DNA from: a virus
Reading direction: 5' to 3' (one strand)
DNA length: 25,622 nucleotides
Virus record (IMG/VR): IMGVR_UViG_3300037961_004635
Span: 1 to 25,622 of that record
A model generated the notes under the pieces. It was not told where the DNA came from. It worked only from the letters and a program-made list of their open reading frames with translations, and ran no database searches. Positions 8,908-15,729 of the stretch are shown in pieces (the first letter of the stretch is position 1; every line of letters starts with the position of its first letter). The translations under genes and the position numbers were made by a program.

Positions 8908-9678
8908 ATGTCTGGTCTCGCCAAAATAGCGGTCATCTCCTGCACCCACTGTCCTTTCATGCCCGAGGAAACCAAGGACTGGATCCTCAATACATTATCG
9001 GACATCAAGGGGCTCACCCACTTCGGACATCTGGGAGATCTGTTCGAGGCGGGGGCTGGGTCGATCCACGCCAATGAGTACAGCCACACCCTGCAGGATG
9101 AGTACGAATCTGGCTACAAGCTCCTGAAGGCCCTGAGAGGCGTTCTCCCGGCTTCCACCAAAAGGTGGTGCAACATGGGGAACCACGACGACAATCTCCT
9201 TACAGAGGATCCTAGGCGGGTTCCAAGGGAATTCAGGGATTTGGTGGACTGGAGGAAGCACCCTGAGTTCGGCGAGGAGTTCAGATCGTGGGAGTGGACC
9301 CCCTACGAGAAGTCCCCAGCGGGGTGCTACAAGGTGGGTCAGTGCATCTTCTACCACGGGTTTGATGCAGGCCAGTCCTCAGACGAGCTGGAGGGTCTCC
9401 AGTTCATGAACTTCATGGGTGGGTACTCGAACCTGCTCATGGTCCGTGGGCATACTCATCGCCCTGTTCCCCCCACTCAGATGCGGAGGACGGCTAGGAT
9501 TCCTCTGCCGTGGTGGTATGCGAATGTGGGGACAGCTGGGCCGCTCAATCCGGGGTGGATGAAACGCAAGGACACCAGCCAGTGGGGCACCGCTATGTTG
9601 GTGGTGGAGTGCAAGCCCGGTCGCTTGTCTCGACTCAACGGTGTGAACTGGAGTGCCGAGCTTCTGGAGATGAAATGA
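8908..9678 (+). CDS. Calcineurin-like metallophosphoesterase, 256 aa
   Basis: The five metal-site motifs of the calcineurin-like phosphoesterase superfamily are present in order: CTH at residues 12-14 (position of the usual DxH), GD at 43-44, GNHD at 91-94, H150 in FYHG, and GHTH at 181-184. These enzymes hydrolyse phosphomono- or phosphodiesters with two metal ions; the phage substrate is unknown (nucleotides, DNA or RNA ends are possible). The first metal-binding Asp of motif I is Cys, which is odd and could change metal preference; similar variants may exist in phage relatives, but I cannot check. Length is normal for a stand-alone domain. Start has AGAAGGA about ten bases upstream. The stop overlaps the next start as ATGA. 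Confidence 0.9.
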   Translation: MSGLAKIAVISCTHCPFMPEETKDWILNTLSDIKGLTHFGHLGDLFEAGAGSIHANEYSHTLQDEYESGYKLLKALRGVLPASTKRWCNMGNHDDNLLTEDPRRVPREFRDLVDWRKHPEFGEEFRSWEWTPYEKSPAGCYKVGQCIFYHGFDAGQSSDELEGLQFMNFMGGYSNLLMVRGHTHRPVPPTQMRRTARIPLPWWYANVGTAGPLNPGWMKRKDTSQWGTAMLVVECKPGRLSRLNGVNWSAELLEMK

Positions 9679-9863
9679 GTGAGCGAAGAGACCCGGCGGA
9701 GATGTTGGCTGACCATCTCGTCAAGCAGATAAACGGCTGGGCTGTCGAGTGGAACCTAGACAAGTTCACAATCATCGGGGTGCTCGAAGAGGTCAAGCAC
9801 GAAGTTGTCTGGGAAAGCTGTGACTTTCAAGACAACGACGACGACGATGATGACGAGGACTAA
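9675..9863 (+). CDS. Small acidic-tailed protein, 62 aa
   Basis: The ATG overlaps the phosphoesterase stop (ATGA), the signature of translational coupling. A longer version starting upstream would lie inside the phosphoesterase gene and look random, so 9675 is chosen. The protein has a helical body (EMLADHLVKQINGW) and ends in a nearly pure Asp tail (NDDDDDDED) encoded by GAC/GAT repeats. Acidic tails in small phage proteins can mimic DNA or bind basic partners, but no function can be assigned. It is the last rightward gene; its stop codon overlaps the stop of the first leftward gene. Confidence 0.75.
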   Translation: MSERRDPAEMLADHLVKQINGWAVEWNLDKFTIIGVLEEVKHEVVWESCDFQDNDDDDDDED

Positions 9864-10120
9864 CTTTCTTCCACGTACTCTCGAAGATCCTCGTACTTGT
9901 CGGGAAGATCATCTACTCGCACGGGGACCTCAAAAGTATTCGTCGGATCCTTTGACGAAGTAATCCTCATGAAAACAGTCGGGCTGCCCTTCACTGCGGT
10001 TACTGAAACTGTTCGATTGAAGATTGTGTCTGTCATCATGATATGTCGTTCCACTGTTAGGTCTCCGACCCGCCAGTCTACAACGGAATCCATATCTGAA
10101 GAACTCTTTCTGGATTCCAT
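9860..10120 (-). CDS. Hypothetical protein, 86 aa, last gene of leftward block
   Basis: The frame looks like a real protein: Arg/Asp/Val-rich, beta-strand-like (TVSVTAVKGSPTVFMRITSS) with an acidic end, no low complexity. Start ATG at 10120 lies inside the 3' end of the preceding gene (43-base overlap) and has only a weak upstream site. Its stop codon overlaps the stop of the rightward 62-residue gene, so the two transcripts converge here with no intergenic space and no visible bidirectional terminator. Family not recognised. Confidence 0.6.
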   Translation of the reverse strand: MESRKSSSDMDSVVDWRVGDLTVERHIMMTDTIFNRTVSVTAVKGSPTVFMRITSSKDPTNTFEVPVRVDDLPDKYEDLREYVEES

Positions 10121-10569
10121 CTGATTGAGGCCGGAAATAATCTTGGGCTAAAACGAGAGAGCAACCACAGCGTCTCATCTTCCGTAGATGGAAACTGCAA
10201 CGCTTGTTTTATGTGGTTTTTTCTTATGTCGAATCTAAGCTGAACTAGGTTCGACATATTAGTTTGGTTTATCTTGCAGTCACCAAGCCAAAGGACAGGA
10301 TGAGTATCCCCCTCATAATGGGATACCCATCCATCGTGGCTGCCTTGGAAGACTGAGCTTGCGAGAAGCCAAGTCCTGTAGCGGTCTGTGTCTTGGGAGG
10401 ATAAGAGGGGCTCCCGGAACAGACCTAAGGCGGAGTGCTTGAACTTGGAGGGGAGCACCTCAACAAGTTTCTTGACTCCACGCCGAAGAGAAACCCGAAG
10501 GCCATCTCCAACTTGCCACTGGTCCTTTTGGGCTTGAAAGTGAGCCAGTGATTTGACTTCACTACCCAC
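10078..10569 (-). CDS. Hypothetical protein, 163 aa
   Basis: Leftward frame starting with GTG that overlaps the stop of the preceding gene by 8 bases. Composition is natural: many Trp, Arg, Leu, with several Trp-containing motifs (KDQWQVGDG, DGWVSHYEGD, ETLWLLSRF). No membrane segment, no recognised family. The last 14 residues overlap the next gene and look less constrained. The start is set by the tight overlap rather than by a strong ribosome binding site, which lowers certainty about the N-terminus. Confidence 0.6.
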   Translation of the reverse strand: MGSEVKSLAHFQAQKDQWQVGDGLRVSLRRGVKKLVEVLPSKFKHSALGLFREPLLSSQDTDRYRTWLLASSVFQGSHDGWVSHYEGDTHPVLWLGDCKINQTNMSNLVQLRFDIRKNHIKQALQFPSTEDETLWLLSRFSPRLFPASIRWNPERVLQIWIPL

Positions 10570-10810
10570 TAAACTTCACGGGCTTGTAGATCTTGTCGAT
10601 GTTGTCCAGCCCGTACATGATGAACATCTTGATCAGGGCATTGCGGCTGAGCGGTGGGATGTACTTCCCCCCACTCTCGTTGATCTTGTCGAGCATGGTA
10701 TCGAGGCGAGTGAAGAGTTCGCCGTCGTTGCCGAGGTTCAGGTTGATCGCCTGATACTTCCGCTGGTCCGGGGACTTGCGGGGCCTACCCACGGGTGCAA
10801 TCTGAGTCAT
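10562..10810 (-). CDS. Small putative DNA-binding protein with GRPRKSP motif, 82 aa
   Basis: ATG at 10810 is preferred because GGAG lies six bases upstream; an earlier in-frame ATG at 10837 has no such site. The N-terminus carries an AT-hook-like GRPRKSP followed by basic residues, then a predicted strand (YQAINLNLG) and two helices (FTRLDTMLDKIN and ALIKMFIMYGLDNID). A strand-helix-helix order with a basic leader is reminiscent of ribbon-helix-helix regulators, a tentative reading. It is the first gene after the terminator at 11043-11081 and the structured non-coding stretch, so it may have its own promoter and could regulate the two genes that follow. Confidence 0.75.
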   Translation of the reverse strand: MTQIAPVGRPRKSPDQRKYQAINLNLGNDGELFTRLDTMLDKINESGGKYIPPLSRNALIKMFIMYGLDNIDKIYKPVKFSG

Positions 10811-11042
10811 GTTATCTCCAAATGAGGTTTGAAACAAAGGGTGTTTTCTGATGTCGATAGGGCTAGTCGTAGAAAACGGTACAACTGAAAGGAGTCACCA
10901 ACTGCGAGAGCAAACGCAGTCACCTGCAAGTATGACTATGGCAGGCGCAACACCACGTCATGTCGCGTGGTGCGTGATAACTTCGGGCCGTAGTTGACCC
11001 TCTGGCTACTAGCCATTCCCAAGGCTCTGACAACTTACCTGT
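10811..11042. other. Structured non-coding stretch with tandem small stem-loops
   Basis: No credible gene. On the plus strand, successive inverted repeats can be read: ACTGCG...CGCAGT (about 10903-10922), CCTGC...GGCAGG (about 10924-10946), CACCACG...CGTGGTG (about 10951-10972), GGCT-ACT-AGCC (about 11002-11012) and CTTAC-CT-GTAAG (about 11034-11045). They do not fold into a tRNA cloverleaf. As inverted repeats they would also form on the minus-strand RNA, where they would make a long structured 5' leader for the gene at 10810. A non-coding RNA, a leader or a replication signal are all possible. Confidence 0.45.
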
Positions 11043-11081
11043 AAGAAAAGACTCCGGGGTCCGTGTTAGGGAACCCCGGAG
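11043..11081 (-). terminator. Intrinsic terminator of the replication/lysis operon
   Basis: A 9-bp perfect GC-rich stem (CTCCGGGGT at 11052-11060 with ACCCCGGAG at 11073-11081) is followed on the minus strand by CTTTTCTT (11043-11050). This is a classical Rho-independent terminator for leftward transcripts, 36 bases after the last gene of the operon. Confidence 0.85.
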
Positions 11082-11116
11082 CCGAACAGTGGGGGGAGCT
11101 CGGTAGGGTCGGAGGC

Positions 11117-11644
11117 TCAGGAAGAGAGATTCTTCGTGAGGAAGTCCTTCCGATATGTTCTCCCGTTGCGAGTATCATACTGGCACTTGCAGGAAACCAC
11201 AACACTGCGCTCGGGGTCAGAGAGGATATTCTCCAGATCCTGCAGGGCGGCACCAAGGTCGTTGGTGGACTTGTTCAGGCAAGTCTCGATGTGGCCCTTG
11301 AGGCGACGGGTCTCGATCTCGCAGCGCATCTTGGACTTGTCGTCGGTGATGCGGGAGGGGTCTCCGGGGAGGGTGAAGGGTGCGCCTTGGAACTTGCGGG
11401 GCTCCTCGGGGCTGCCCGCGTCTTCGAGAAGCTGGTACTCGAACTGGGCGGTGAAGCCCTCGATCTCCATACCGTCGCGCTGCTTGAACACGCTGGGCTC
11501 GATGCTGAGGTTGGTGACGAAGACCTGATGCTCACCAGCGTCGGGCCACCAGCCGAGACTGCCCATACCGTTGTCGGCCTGAGCGGTTTCGTATTGCGCC
11601 TGAAACTGAGAGAACATAGACTTCACAGAGGTGTCGATAGCCAC
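11117..11644 (-). CDS. Putative single-strand DNA-binding / recombination accessory protein, 175 aa
   Basis: GTG start at 11644 with a strong AAGGAG eight bases upstream. The protein is acidic and beta-rich with a conserved-looking core (GWWPDAGEHQVFVTNL, about residues 31-46) and a basic C-terminal part (RNGRTYRKDFLTKN). Position directly after the Sak4-like ATPase and the overall strand-rich make-up fit a phage ssDNA-binding or annealing partner protein; phage RecA-like ATPases are usually encoded next to such proteins. No OB-fold motif can be proven by eye. It is the final gene of the operon before the intrinsic terminator. An alternative is a DUF669-type protein of unknown role. Confidence 0.75.
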   Translation of the reverse strand: MAIDTSVKSMFSQFQAQYETAQADNGMGSLGWWPDAGEHQVFVTNLSIEPSVFKQRDGMEIEGFTAQFEYQLLEDAGSPEEPRKFQGAPFTLPGDPSRITDDKSKMRCEIETRRLKGHIETCLNKSTNDLGAALQDLENILSDPERSVVVSCKCQYDTRNGRTYRKDFLTKNLSS

Positions 11645-11689
11645 GGGATTATCTCCTTGGTGTTAGGTGGCAGTAGTGGGAGGCGGACC

Positions 11690-11709
11690 AGCCCGCCCGT
11701 CAGCGGGCT
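11690..11709 (-). other. Stem-loop around the stop of the ATPase gene
   Basis: AGCCCGC pairs with GCGGGCT (7 bp, 6-base loop); the ATPase stop codon lies in the loop and no T tract follows. It sits upstream of the AAGGAG of the next gene and may set the expression ratio between the two. Confidence 0.45.
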
Positions 11710-12605
11710 GTGTTCGCCCGAACAAACTCGGATTCGATAGCTCCCCAAGGATTGTCCTCGGGTAGTTCGACCGTTGTCATCCGAGAAAGCGTTCGGGTTT
11801 TCACGATACCCTCAAGCTTCTCATTCTCGAATGCTGCGATGTGCTTCCTGACCTTGACGGACTGGGGCACCTTTCGCTTGACTTGCTTACCACCGACAGT
11901 GGTGGTTGTTTCGATGATCTTTTCTTCTGTTCGCCATTGCGCCATGACGGGGATAACCACGTCGAACATCGGGAAGAGTCTGGCATACAGGCCATCGGAA
12001 AGCATGATGCGGAATTCCTCAACGTGCTGGTTCTCAGCCATTGGGATGTGCTTTCGGGCCAGATGACAGATGAAGAAGACACCATAGCCGTGCCGCCTGA
12101 GAGTGACCGCGAAATCAATCAGGGTCTCAAAGAGGCGTTCCCATCCAAGTCTTCCGTCTACGTCTGTAAACTTCTCCCGGTTGTACATCTTGGCGATGTA
12201 GGGCCGGAGCAACCTGAGTGAGTCGCTGATGGTATCCAAGACAACAGTGGCCGGTCTCGGCTTGTTCTCATTGGCAAGCTCACAGAGGAGCTTCTTCTTC
12301 TGCTCGACGTGGTCCCACGTCATGACTATGGGGTTGCCATTCTCATCGACGGGCCTTCCATCTGATCCCGCCACAGGAAACATGCAGGCTGGACTGTCTG
12401 GGTAGACCGCTGCAGTTTCGTCCACGTTGATGATGTATGCGTCCGGGTTGGACTGCATAATGAATGACTTCCCCGAACTCGACTCTCCCACCAACAGGCC
12501 GAACATCTTACCCAGTGGGTATTGAGTGTTGCCTGCTACAGAGCCGAGTGAAGGGTACTTGTTTGCGACTGTTGACCCTGTCGCAAGGGTGTGTGTATTC
12601 GACAT
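11700..12605 (-). CDS. Sak4/RecA-like P-loop ATPase, 301 aa
   Basis: The Walker A motif GESSSGKS is at residues 40-47 and a Walker B-like strand ending in Asp (TVVLDT, D124) follows at a RecA-fold distance. A further strand (GVFFICHLA, about 175-183) fits the sensor region. This is the pattern of small phage Sak4-type single-strand annealing recombinases and RecA-fold ATPases, which bind ssDNA with an SSB partner. Start ATG has AGGA five bases upstream and lies 8 bases after the previous stop. Genes for an exonuclease and a putative ssDNA-binding protein flank it, giving a coherent recombination module (resection, annealing, ssDNA protection). A replicative helicase is unlikely at this size. 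Confidence 0.85.
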   Translation of the reverse strand: MSNTHTLATGSTVANKYPSLGSVAGNTQYPLGKMFGLLVGESSSGKSFIMQSNPDAYIINVDETAAVYPDSPACMFPVAGSDGRPVDENGNPIVMTWDHVEQKKKLLCELANENKPRPATVVLDTISDSLRLLRPYIAKMYNREKFTDVDGRLGWERLFETLIDFAVTLRRHGYGVFFICHLARKHIPMAENQHVEEFRIMLSDGLYARLFPMFDVVIPVMAQWRTEEKIIETTTTVGGKQVKRKVPQSVKVRKHIAAFENEKLEGIVKTRTLSRMTTVELPEDNPWGAIESEFVRANTAR

Positions 12606-12613
12606 ATTCCTAC

Positions 12614-12979
12614 CTAGCTAAGTTCTTTGAAGACCTCATCTTCGATGTCATTTGAGTCAACTGTTTCTTGTTGGGCTCGAATAACCCGCTGTTTGATGAC
12701 GGGCTTTCTCATGCCTTCAGGAAGGTTGACTTTGGTTACTCGTTCGAAGGTGATGCCAAGGTCTGACAACCATTCATCAAAGGTTGTCATTGATACCCCA
12801 CTGTTATGGGTTTCCTTGAATCGGAGAAGGAGGTCGGTCTTGGACTTCACATCGTCCATTTCTACAAGTTCAAGGATCTTCGGGTAGATCACCAGCTGCA
12901 GAATCTCCAGTCGAAAGGGCGCGAAGGGATTCCGACTCCATACCTGCTTGGCTGGTGTCTCTTCTGGTTCGTCACTCAT
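12614..12979 (-). CDS. Small protein of recombination operon, 121 aa
   Basis: ATG at 12979 has GGAG seven bases upstream; the in-frame ATG at 12985 is only one base from that site and is rejected. The protein has a helical middle with many Leu/Ile (LEILQLVIYPKILELVEMDD), a helix-turn-helix-like piece (TTFDEWLSDLGITFERV) and an acidic C-terminus. It is placed between the exonuclease and the ATPase with gaps of 21 and 8 bases, so it probably works with them, perhaps as an accessory DNA-binding protein. No family recognised. Confidence 0.8.
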   Translation of the reverse strand: MSDEPEETPAKQVWSRNPFAPFRLEILQLVIYPKILELVEMDDVKSKTDLLLRFKETHNSGVSMTTFDEWLSDLGITFERVTKVNLPEGMRKPVIKQRVIRAQQETVDSNDIEDEVFKELS

Positions 12980-13000
12980 GAGCATTCTCCATTGAGGAGC

Positions 13001-14266
13001 CTACTGATCAGTGTCCGGATGGTTGAAGGAAGCATGGACCCCATCGACGAGCTCCGAGTTATCCCTGTCTCTTATGACGAAGTGCTCGTCCTTCATGACA
13101 TCCAACCATCTGTTGACCGGGGCCATGATAAAAGAGGAATACGTGGGGAGCTTGTTGTGTTGGGCGACTACTTCTCCAACTGGGAACTGGTCTGGCTGGC
13201 ACGGGGCGTACCTGTAGGCTCGCAGTTTCTTGAGCCGCTCATGATACATCGAGTCCATGGATTGTTCAAGGAGCATAGCCCGTGGAGTGAAAGAAATATT
13301 CACGGGCGGGTCGATTGCTCGCTCGGGTGCCAAGTGTTCGTAGTCGTCAAGGCCGTGGTACCAAGACATGCACCTGTCTTGGTAGATCTCTATGCAGGGC
13401 TCTCCCTCATACTTCTTGGTATTACGCGGCTGTCCCTTGCGTGGCCCTGACTTGAAGGGGGTCGTGTCCAAAGTATACATTCTGTCGTTCATACCGAACT
13501 GGATAGTCGGCTTGGCTACGGCAATGTGCATCACCCCGCCAATCTCTGTGTTGGAGGGCAGGTCCAGCACCTGAAGAAGGTCATCCCTGAGGGCCTGCTT
13601 TCTAATCGTGTGGAAGTAGTGCTGAGTCTGGAACTCCCACGGGCATGTCTGCAACCGAAGATGGGGGGAGCCAGCGCACGTCTTGAAGTCTACTATCCAC
13701 AACTTGTTGCTTAGTTTGTTGTACAGCAGGAGGTCGGGCTGAACCACACAATCGCCGTGCTTGATCAGGAGCTCTTGTCCAACATGCTCCCACTGGTCGT
13801 TATTGAGCAGCCAGTCCTTGAGGTTGTGCTTGTTGTCCACACAGGGCACGGTGAGGGCAGCTTCGAACCACGCCGAGGTAACTTGGAAGTCTCTCTCTTC
13901 CCGGAACAGGATGTCAGAGGTTGCGTCAGGGGATGCCTGTGAGTCCTTCAGAGACTGCCTGAGTTCTTTGAGGCGTGCATCCAGCAGCCCGTACATCATG
14001 GAGGTGGCTTCCTCTTCCGGCAGCGTGATCATGGCGAACCGATGGTGGACCCACGTACCTCGGGACAGAGCCTCGCTGTACCTGAGCTCCTTGATAAGGC
14101 CAAGCCTCCGGCACAGGTAGTAGGTGAATGGGCAGCGTCGGATCATGCCGTAGTCTGAGGACCTGAGAAAAGGCTTCCTGTCAACAAGTCCGTGGACTGC
14201 AAGCCATTCGGCTGCGTCCTTTCCCATGGTTTTAGGCAAGTCAACAGGCTGAATCTCAGGTGGCAT
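13001..14266 (-). CDS. PD-(D/E)XK exonuclease (RecB/Cas4-like), 421 aa
   Basis: ATG at 14266 with AAGGA eight bases upstream is taken as start (a TTG just before it is less likely). Recognisable motifs are an N-terminal SSDYGMIRRCPFTYYLCR segment (about 37-54), a His in GTWVHHRF (about 70-77), Asp178 in QPDLLLY, the core VDFKT with D193 and K195, and a following Q213-x3-Y217. These are the motifs of the RecB/Cas4 nuclease superfamily, which degrades one DNA strand to give ssDNA for annealing. There is no clear C-terminal cysteine triplet, so an FeS cluster of the Cas4 type is not supported. Length is somewhat above a minimal nuclease, leaving about 200 residues of unassigned C-terminal sequence. 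It sits in the recombination operon. Confidence 0.85.
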   Translation of the reverse strand: MPPEIQPVDLPKTMGKDAAEWLAVHGLVDRKPFLRSSDYGMIRRCPFTYYLCRRLGLIKELRYSEALSRGTWVHHRFAMITLPEEEATSMMYGLLDARLKELRQSLKDSQASPDATSDILFREERDFQVTSAWFEAALTVPCVDNKHNLKDWLLNNDQWEHVGQELLIKHGDCVVQPDLLLYNKLSNKLWIVDFKTCAGSPHLRLQTCPWEFQTQHYFHTIRKQALRDDLLQVLDLPSNTEIGGVMHIAVAKPTIQFGMNDRMYTLDTTPFKSGPRKGQPRNTKKYEGEPCIEIYQDRCMSWYHGLDDYEHLAPERAIDPPVNISFTPRAMLLEQSMDSMYHERLKKLRAYRYAPCQPDQFPVGEVVAQHNKLPTYSSFIMAPVNRWLDVMKDEHFVIRDRDNSELVDGVHASFNHPDTDQ

Positions 14267-14281
14267 CAAAGCGATCCTTTC

Positions 14282-14653
14282 TTACGAAGCTGAGAAGTTT
14301 GAACCGTGGGCAAAGTCGTCAAGACCAAGACCATCGACCTCGTGCTGAAGTTGTTGCTTGGCGTGCTCGACGATGAAGTCGATCAACGACTGGGTGATGA
14401 TACTGTTTGGGATGTCATCGGTGGTGCATGACAGGCCATTGATCTTGCACTTTTCACCGAGCTGAATGTCATCGAGGTCAATGGTGTCTTCGCTCTTGGT
14501 ACCCCTGTCGGTGGATACCTCGTCGCTGTACAGATGGGCTGAACCCCAGACGCTACCCGAGAAGTAAGTAGGCTCGACTTCGGTGCCGTCAAGGAACAAG
14601 GTGATCTCGAAAGGAACGGAAAGCTCGCGGGTGGCGATGTACTGTGATGACAT
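14282..14653 (-). CDS. Hypothetical protein, 123 aa
   Basis: ATG at 14653 with CAGGAG six to seven bases upstream. The first part is strand-rich (LSVPFEITLFLDGTEVEP), followed by an acidic segment and a C-terminal helix (LIDFIVEHAKQQLQHEV). No membrane segment, no recognised family. It follows the small membrane-protein cluster across a strong stem-loop (14672-14709) and precedes the exonuclease by 15 bases, so it probably belongs with the DNA-metabolism genes. Confidence 0.8.
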   Translation of the reverse strand: MSSQYIATRELSVPFEITLFLDGTEVEPTYFSGSVWGSAHLYSDEVSTDRGTKSEDTIDLDDIQLGEKCKINGLSCTTDDIPNSIITQSLIDFIVEHAKQQLQHEVDGLGLDDFAHGSNFSAS

Positions 14654-14671
14654 GATTGTCTCCTGATAAAT

Positions 14672-14709
14672 GGCGGTAGGGCTGGGGCCACACGGCCCAG
14701 CCCTACGCC
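14672..14709 (-). other. Long GC-rich stem-loop between lysis and recombination genes
   Basis: Sixteen base pairs with two single-G bulges and an ACAC loop (left arm 14672-14689, right arm 14694-14709). It lies after the stop at 14739 and before the CAGGAG of the gene starting at 14653. Only ATTTAT follows on the minus strand, so full termination is doubtful; attenuation or protection of the lysis mRNA end is plausible. Confidence 0.6.
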
Positions 14710-14738
14710 AGAAAGAAAGAGAGTTTGTGGGGTTGGGT

Positions 14739-14879
14739 TTACTTCTGCCAACGACCGCCGGTAATAAGCTTCAGGAAGTGATCCTTGAAGATCACACCTG
14801 CACCGAAGGAACCAGCGCAAAGCAAAGCCATAAACCAAACGGTACCAAGAAAGCTTGAAAACGAGGCAAGGGTAATCAT
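14739..14879 (-). CDS. 46-residue single-span membrane protein (putative lysis gene)
   Basis: The ATG overlaps the stop of the upstream lipoprotein gene as ATGA. The protein has one clear membrane segment (about residues 10-32, FLGTVWFMALLCAGSFGAG) and a short basic tail ending KLITGGRWQK. Size and topology fit a small holin, pinholin or antiholin, and three other small membrane proteins lie directly upstream. A longer version of the same frame starting upstream would lie across the lipoprotein gene and look random. GGAG is present 11 bases upstream. Confidence 0.7.
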   Translation of the reverse strand: MITLASFSSFLGTVWFMALLCAGSFGAGVIFKDHFLKLITGGRWQK

Positions 14880-15241
14880 TTTGATTTCTTCTCCAGAAGA
14901 ATTTGACGGACAGTCTTGAATGTCCATGCCCCTGAAATCAGGGCAGTGAAAGTCACGAGGGGGACAAACAGCCAGTGACTGTACTGAGCCACTACGTAGT
15001 TCAGCACTACAAGAACTAGGCCCCCGATCACAGGGTACCAGCCTCTTGCTCCTCGTGTCACAACGAGCAGGACCATCCCCGCTATCAGGCAGAGTCCCCC
15101 CACTGCACTGAGCACTGAGAGGTTTCCCGTTCCCGTCGTCTCGGTGACATAGCTCAGTCCCTTGCTTGCGCTCGGGACTCCCACAAAAGGGGCGGTTTGG
15201 CACCCAGACAAAAAGATAAATGCAATGAGATACTTCAACAT
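14876..15241 (-). CDS. Putative lipoprotein with two membrane segments (lysis cassette), 121 aa
   Basis: The N-terminus is a signal peptide with a lipobox, LIAFIFLSGC, so Cys14 should be lipidated after cleavage by signal peptidase II. Two or three hydrophobic segments follow (about residues 44-62, 71-87 and 91-106) and then a Lys-rich tail. Lipoproteins encoded beside holins are often outer-membrane spanins, but spanins normally lack extra membrane segments, so this one is unusual. An inner-membrane lipoprotein or superinfection-exclusion protein is the main alternative. It sits nine bases after the stop of a small membrane protein and overlaps the next gene by ATGA. Confidence 0.75.
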   Translation of the reverse strand: MLKYLIAFIFLSGCQTAPFVGVPSASKGLSYVTETTGTGNLSVLSAVGGLCLIAGMVLLVVTRGARGWYPVIGGLVLVVLNYVVAQYSHWLFVPLVTFTALISGAWTFKTVRQILLEKKSK

Positions 15242-15250
15242 ACGATCAGC

Positions 15251-15445
15251 CTACTTCCTGATCGTAAATGCTTTGTCGAAATGACTGTGAAGCTGAGTGC
15301 TGTTTCGAGATATTCGTTGCTCGTGAGCCTCGATCATCTTTTCAGCAGCGGTCAGTCTTGTGTTGACTTTCCACAGGTATCCAAAGATTCCAAGTATTGT
15401 TGGCACAGCCAATCCCACGGCTATCGTGGTCAGATGCTCTTCCAT
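15251..15445 (-). CDS. 64-residue membrane-anchored coiled-coil protein (lysis cassette)
   Basis: One N-terminal membrane segment (about residues 6-24, TTIAVGLAVPTILGIFGYL) followed by a charged helix (RLTAAEKMIEAHEQRIS). This is the architecture of small holins and of inner-membrane spanins, although it is short for a spanin that must cross the periplasm. It lies 18 bases after the preceding membrane-protein gene and 9 bases before the lipoprotein gene. Ribosome binding site weak. Function inferred from topology and company. Confidence 0.7.
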   Translation of the reverse strand: MEEHLTTIAVGLAVPTILGIFGYLWKVNTRLTAAEKMIEAHEQRISRNSTQLHSHFDKAFTIRK

Positions 15446-15463
15446 TGTTGACTACCCAATTAG

Positions 15464-15727
15464 TCAATTTTCAAGTCGATCCAGACGTACAAGCATCTCA
15501 TTGAGGCGGCGTTCAAGTTCCTGATCCTTTGCGGTGGACAGGACTTGAAACTTCAAAAGGTCGGTTGAGACTCCAGTCAGAGCCTTGATATCCACACTGT
15601 TCAGTTCAAGCTGGTGGGTTTGCTCCCCCACCTTCATAAACATTCCGGCTACAGCGGCAACAAGAAGGGCAGTCTGAAGCCACCCGATGATCATTGCCCA
15701 CGGCGTTGTGTCGTCAGGAGTGCCCAT
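15464..15727 (-). CDS. 87-residue membrane-anchored coiled-coil protein (lysis cassette)
   Basis: A single membrane segment near residues 10-30 (WAMIIGWLQTALLVAAVAG) is followed by a helix ending in a strong coiled coil (AKDQELERRLNEMLVRLDRLEN). It starts two bases after the stop of the virion-like gene at 15730 and shows no clear ribosome binding site, so translational coupling is likely. It resembles the next gene product in layout (N-terminal anchor, C-terminal coiled coil), so the pair could form a hetero-oligomer. Holin or inner-membrane spanin are the candidate roles; no endolysin is visible beside it. Confidence 0.7.
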   Translation of the reverse strand: MGTPDDTTPWAMIIGWLQTALLVAAVAGMFMKVGEQTHQLELNSVDIKALTGVSTDLLKFQVLSTAKDQELERRLNEMLVRLDRLEN

Positions 15728-15729
15728 TG

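Noticed and set aside
9930-10178. 82-codon minus-strand frame overlapping the 86-residue gene
   Set aside because: Arg/Cys/Ser-rich and unlike a folded protein; the overlapping 86-residue frame has better composition and abuts the convergent stop.
10895-10975. Possible tRNA in the structured non-coding stretch
   Set aside because: Three consecutive hairpins are present but loop sizes are wrong (for example a 12-13 base loop on the middle arm), there is no acceptor stem pairing and no T-loop consensus.
11063-11740. 225-codon plus-strand frame across the ssDNA-binding-type gene and the terminator
   Set aside because: It runs through a leftward intrinsic terminator and antisense to a gene with a strong AAGGAG start; Leu/Gly/Val-rich shadow.
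12806-13450. 214-codon plus-strand frame opposite the exonuclease
   Set aside because: Antisense to catalytic-domain coding sequence, no binding site, and it would cross the boundary between two well-supported leftward genes.
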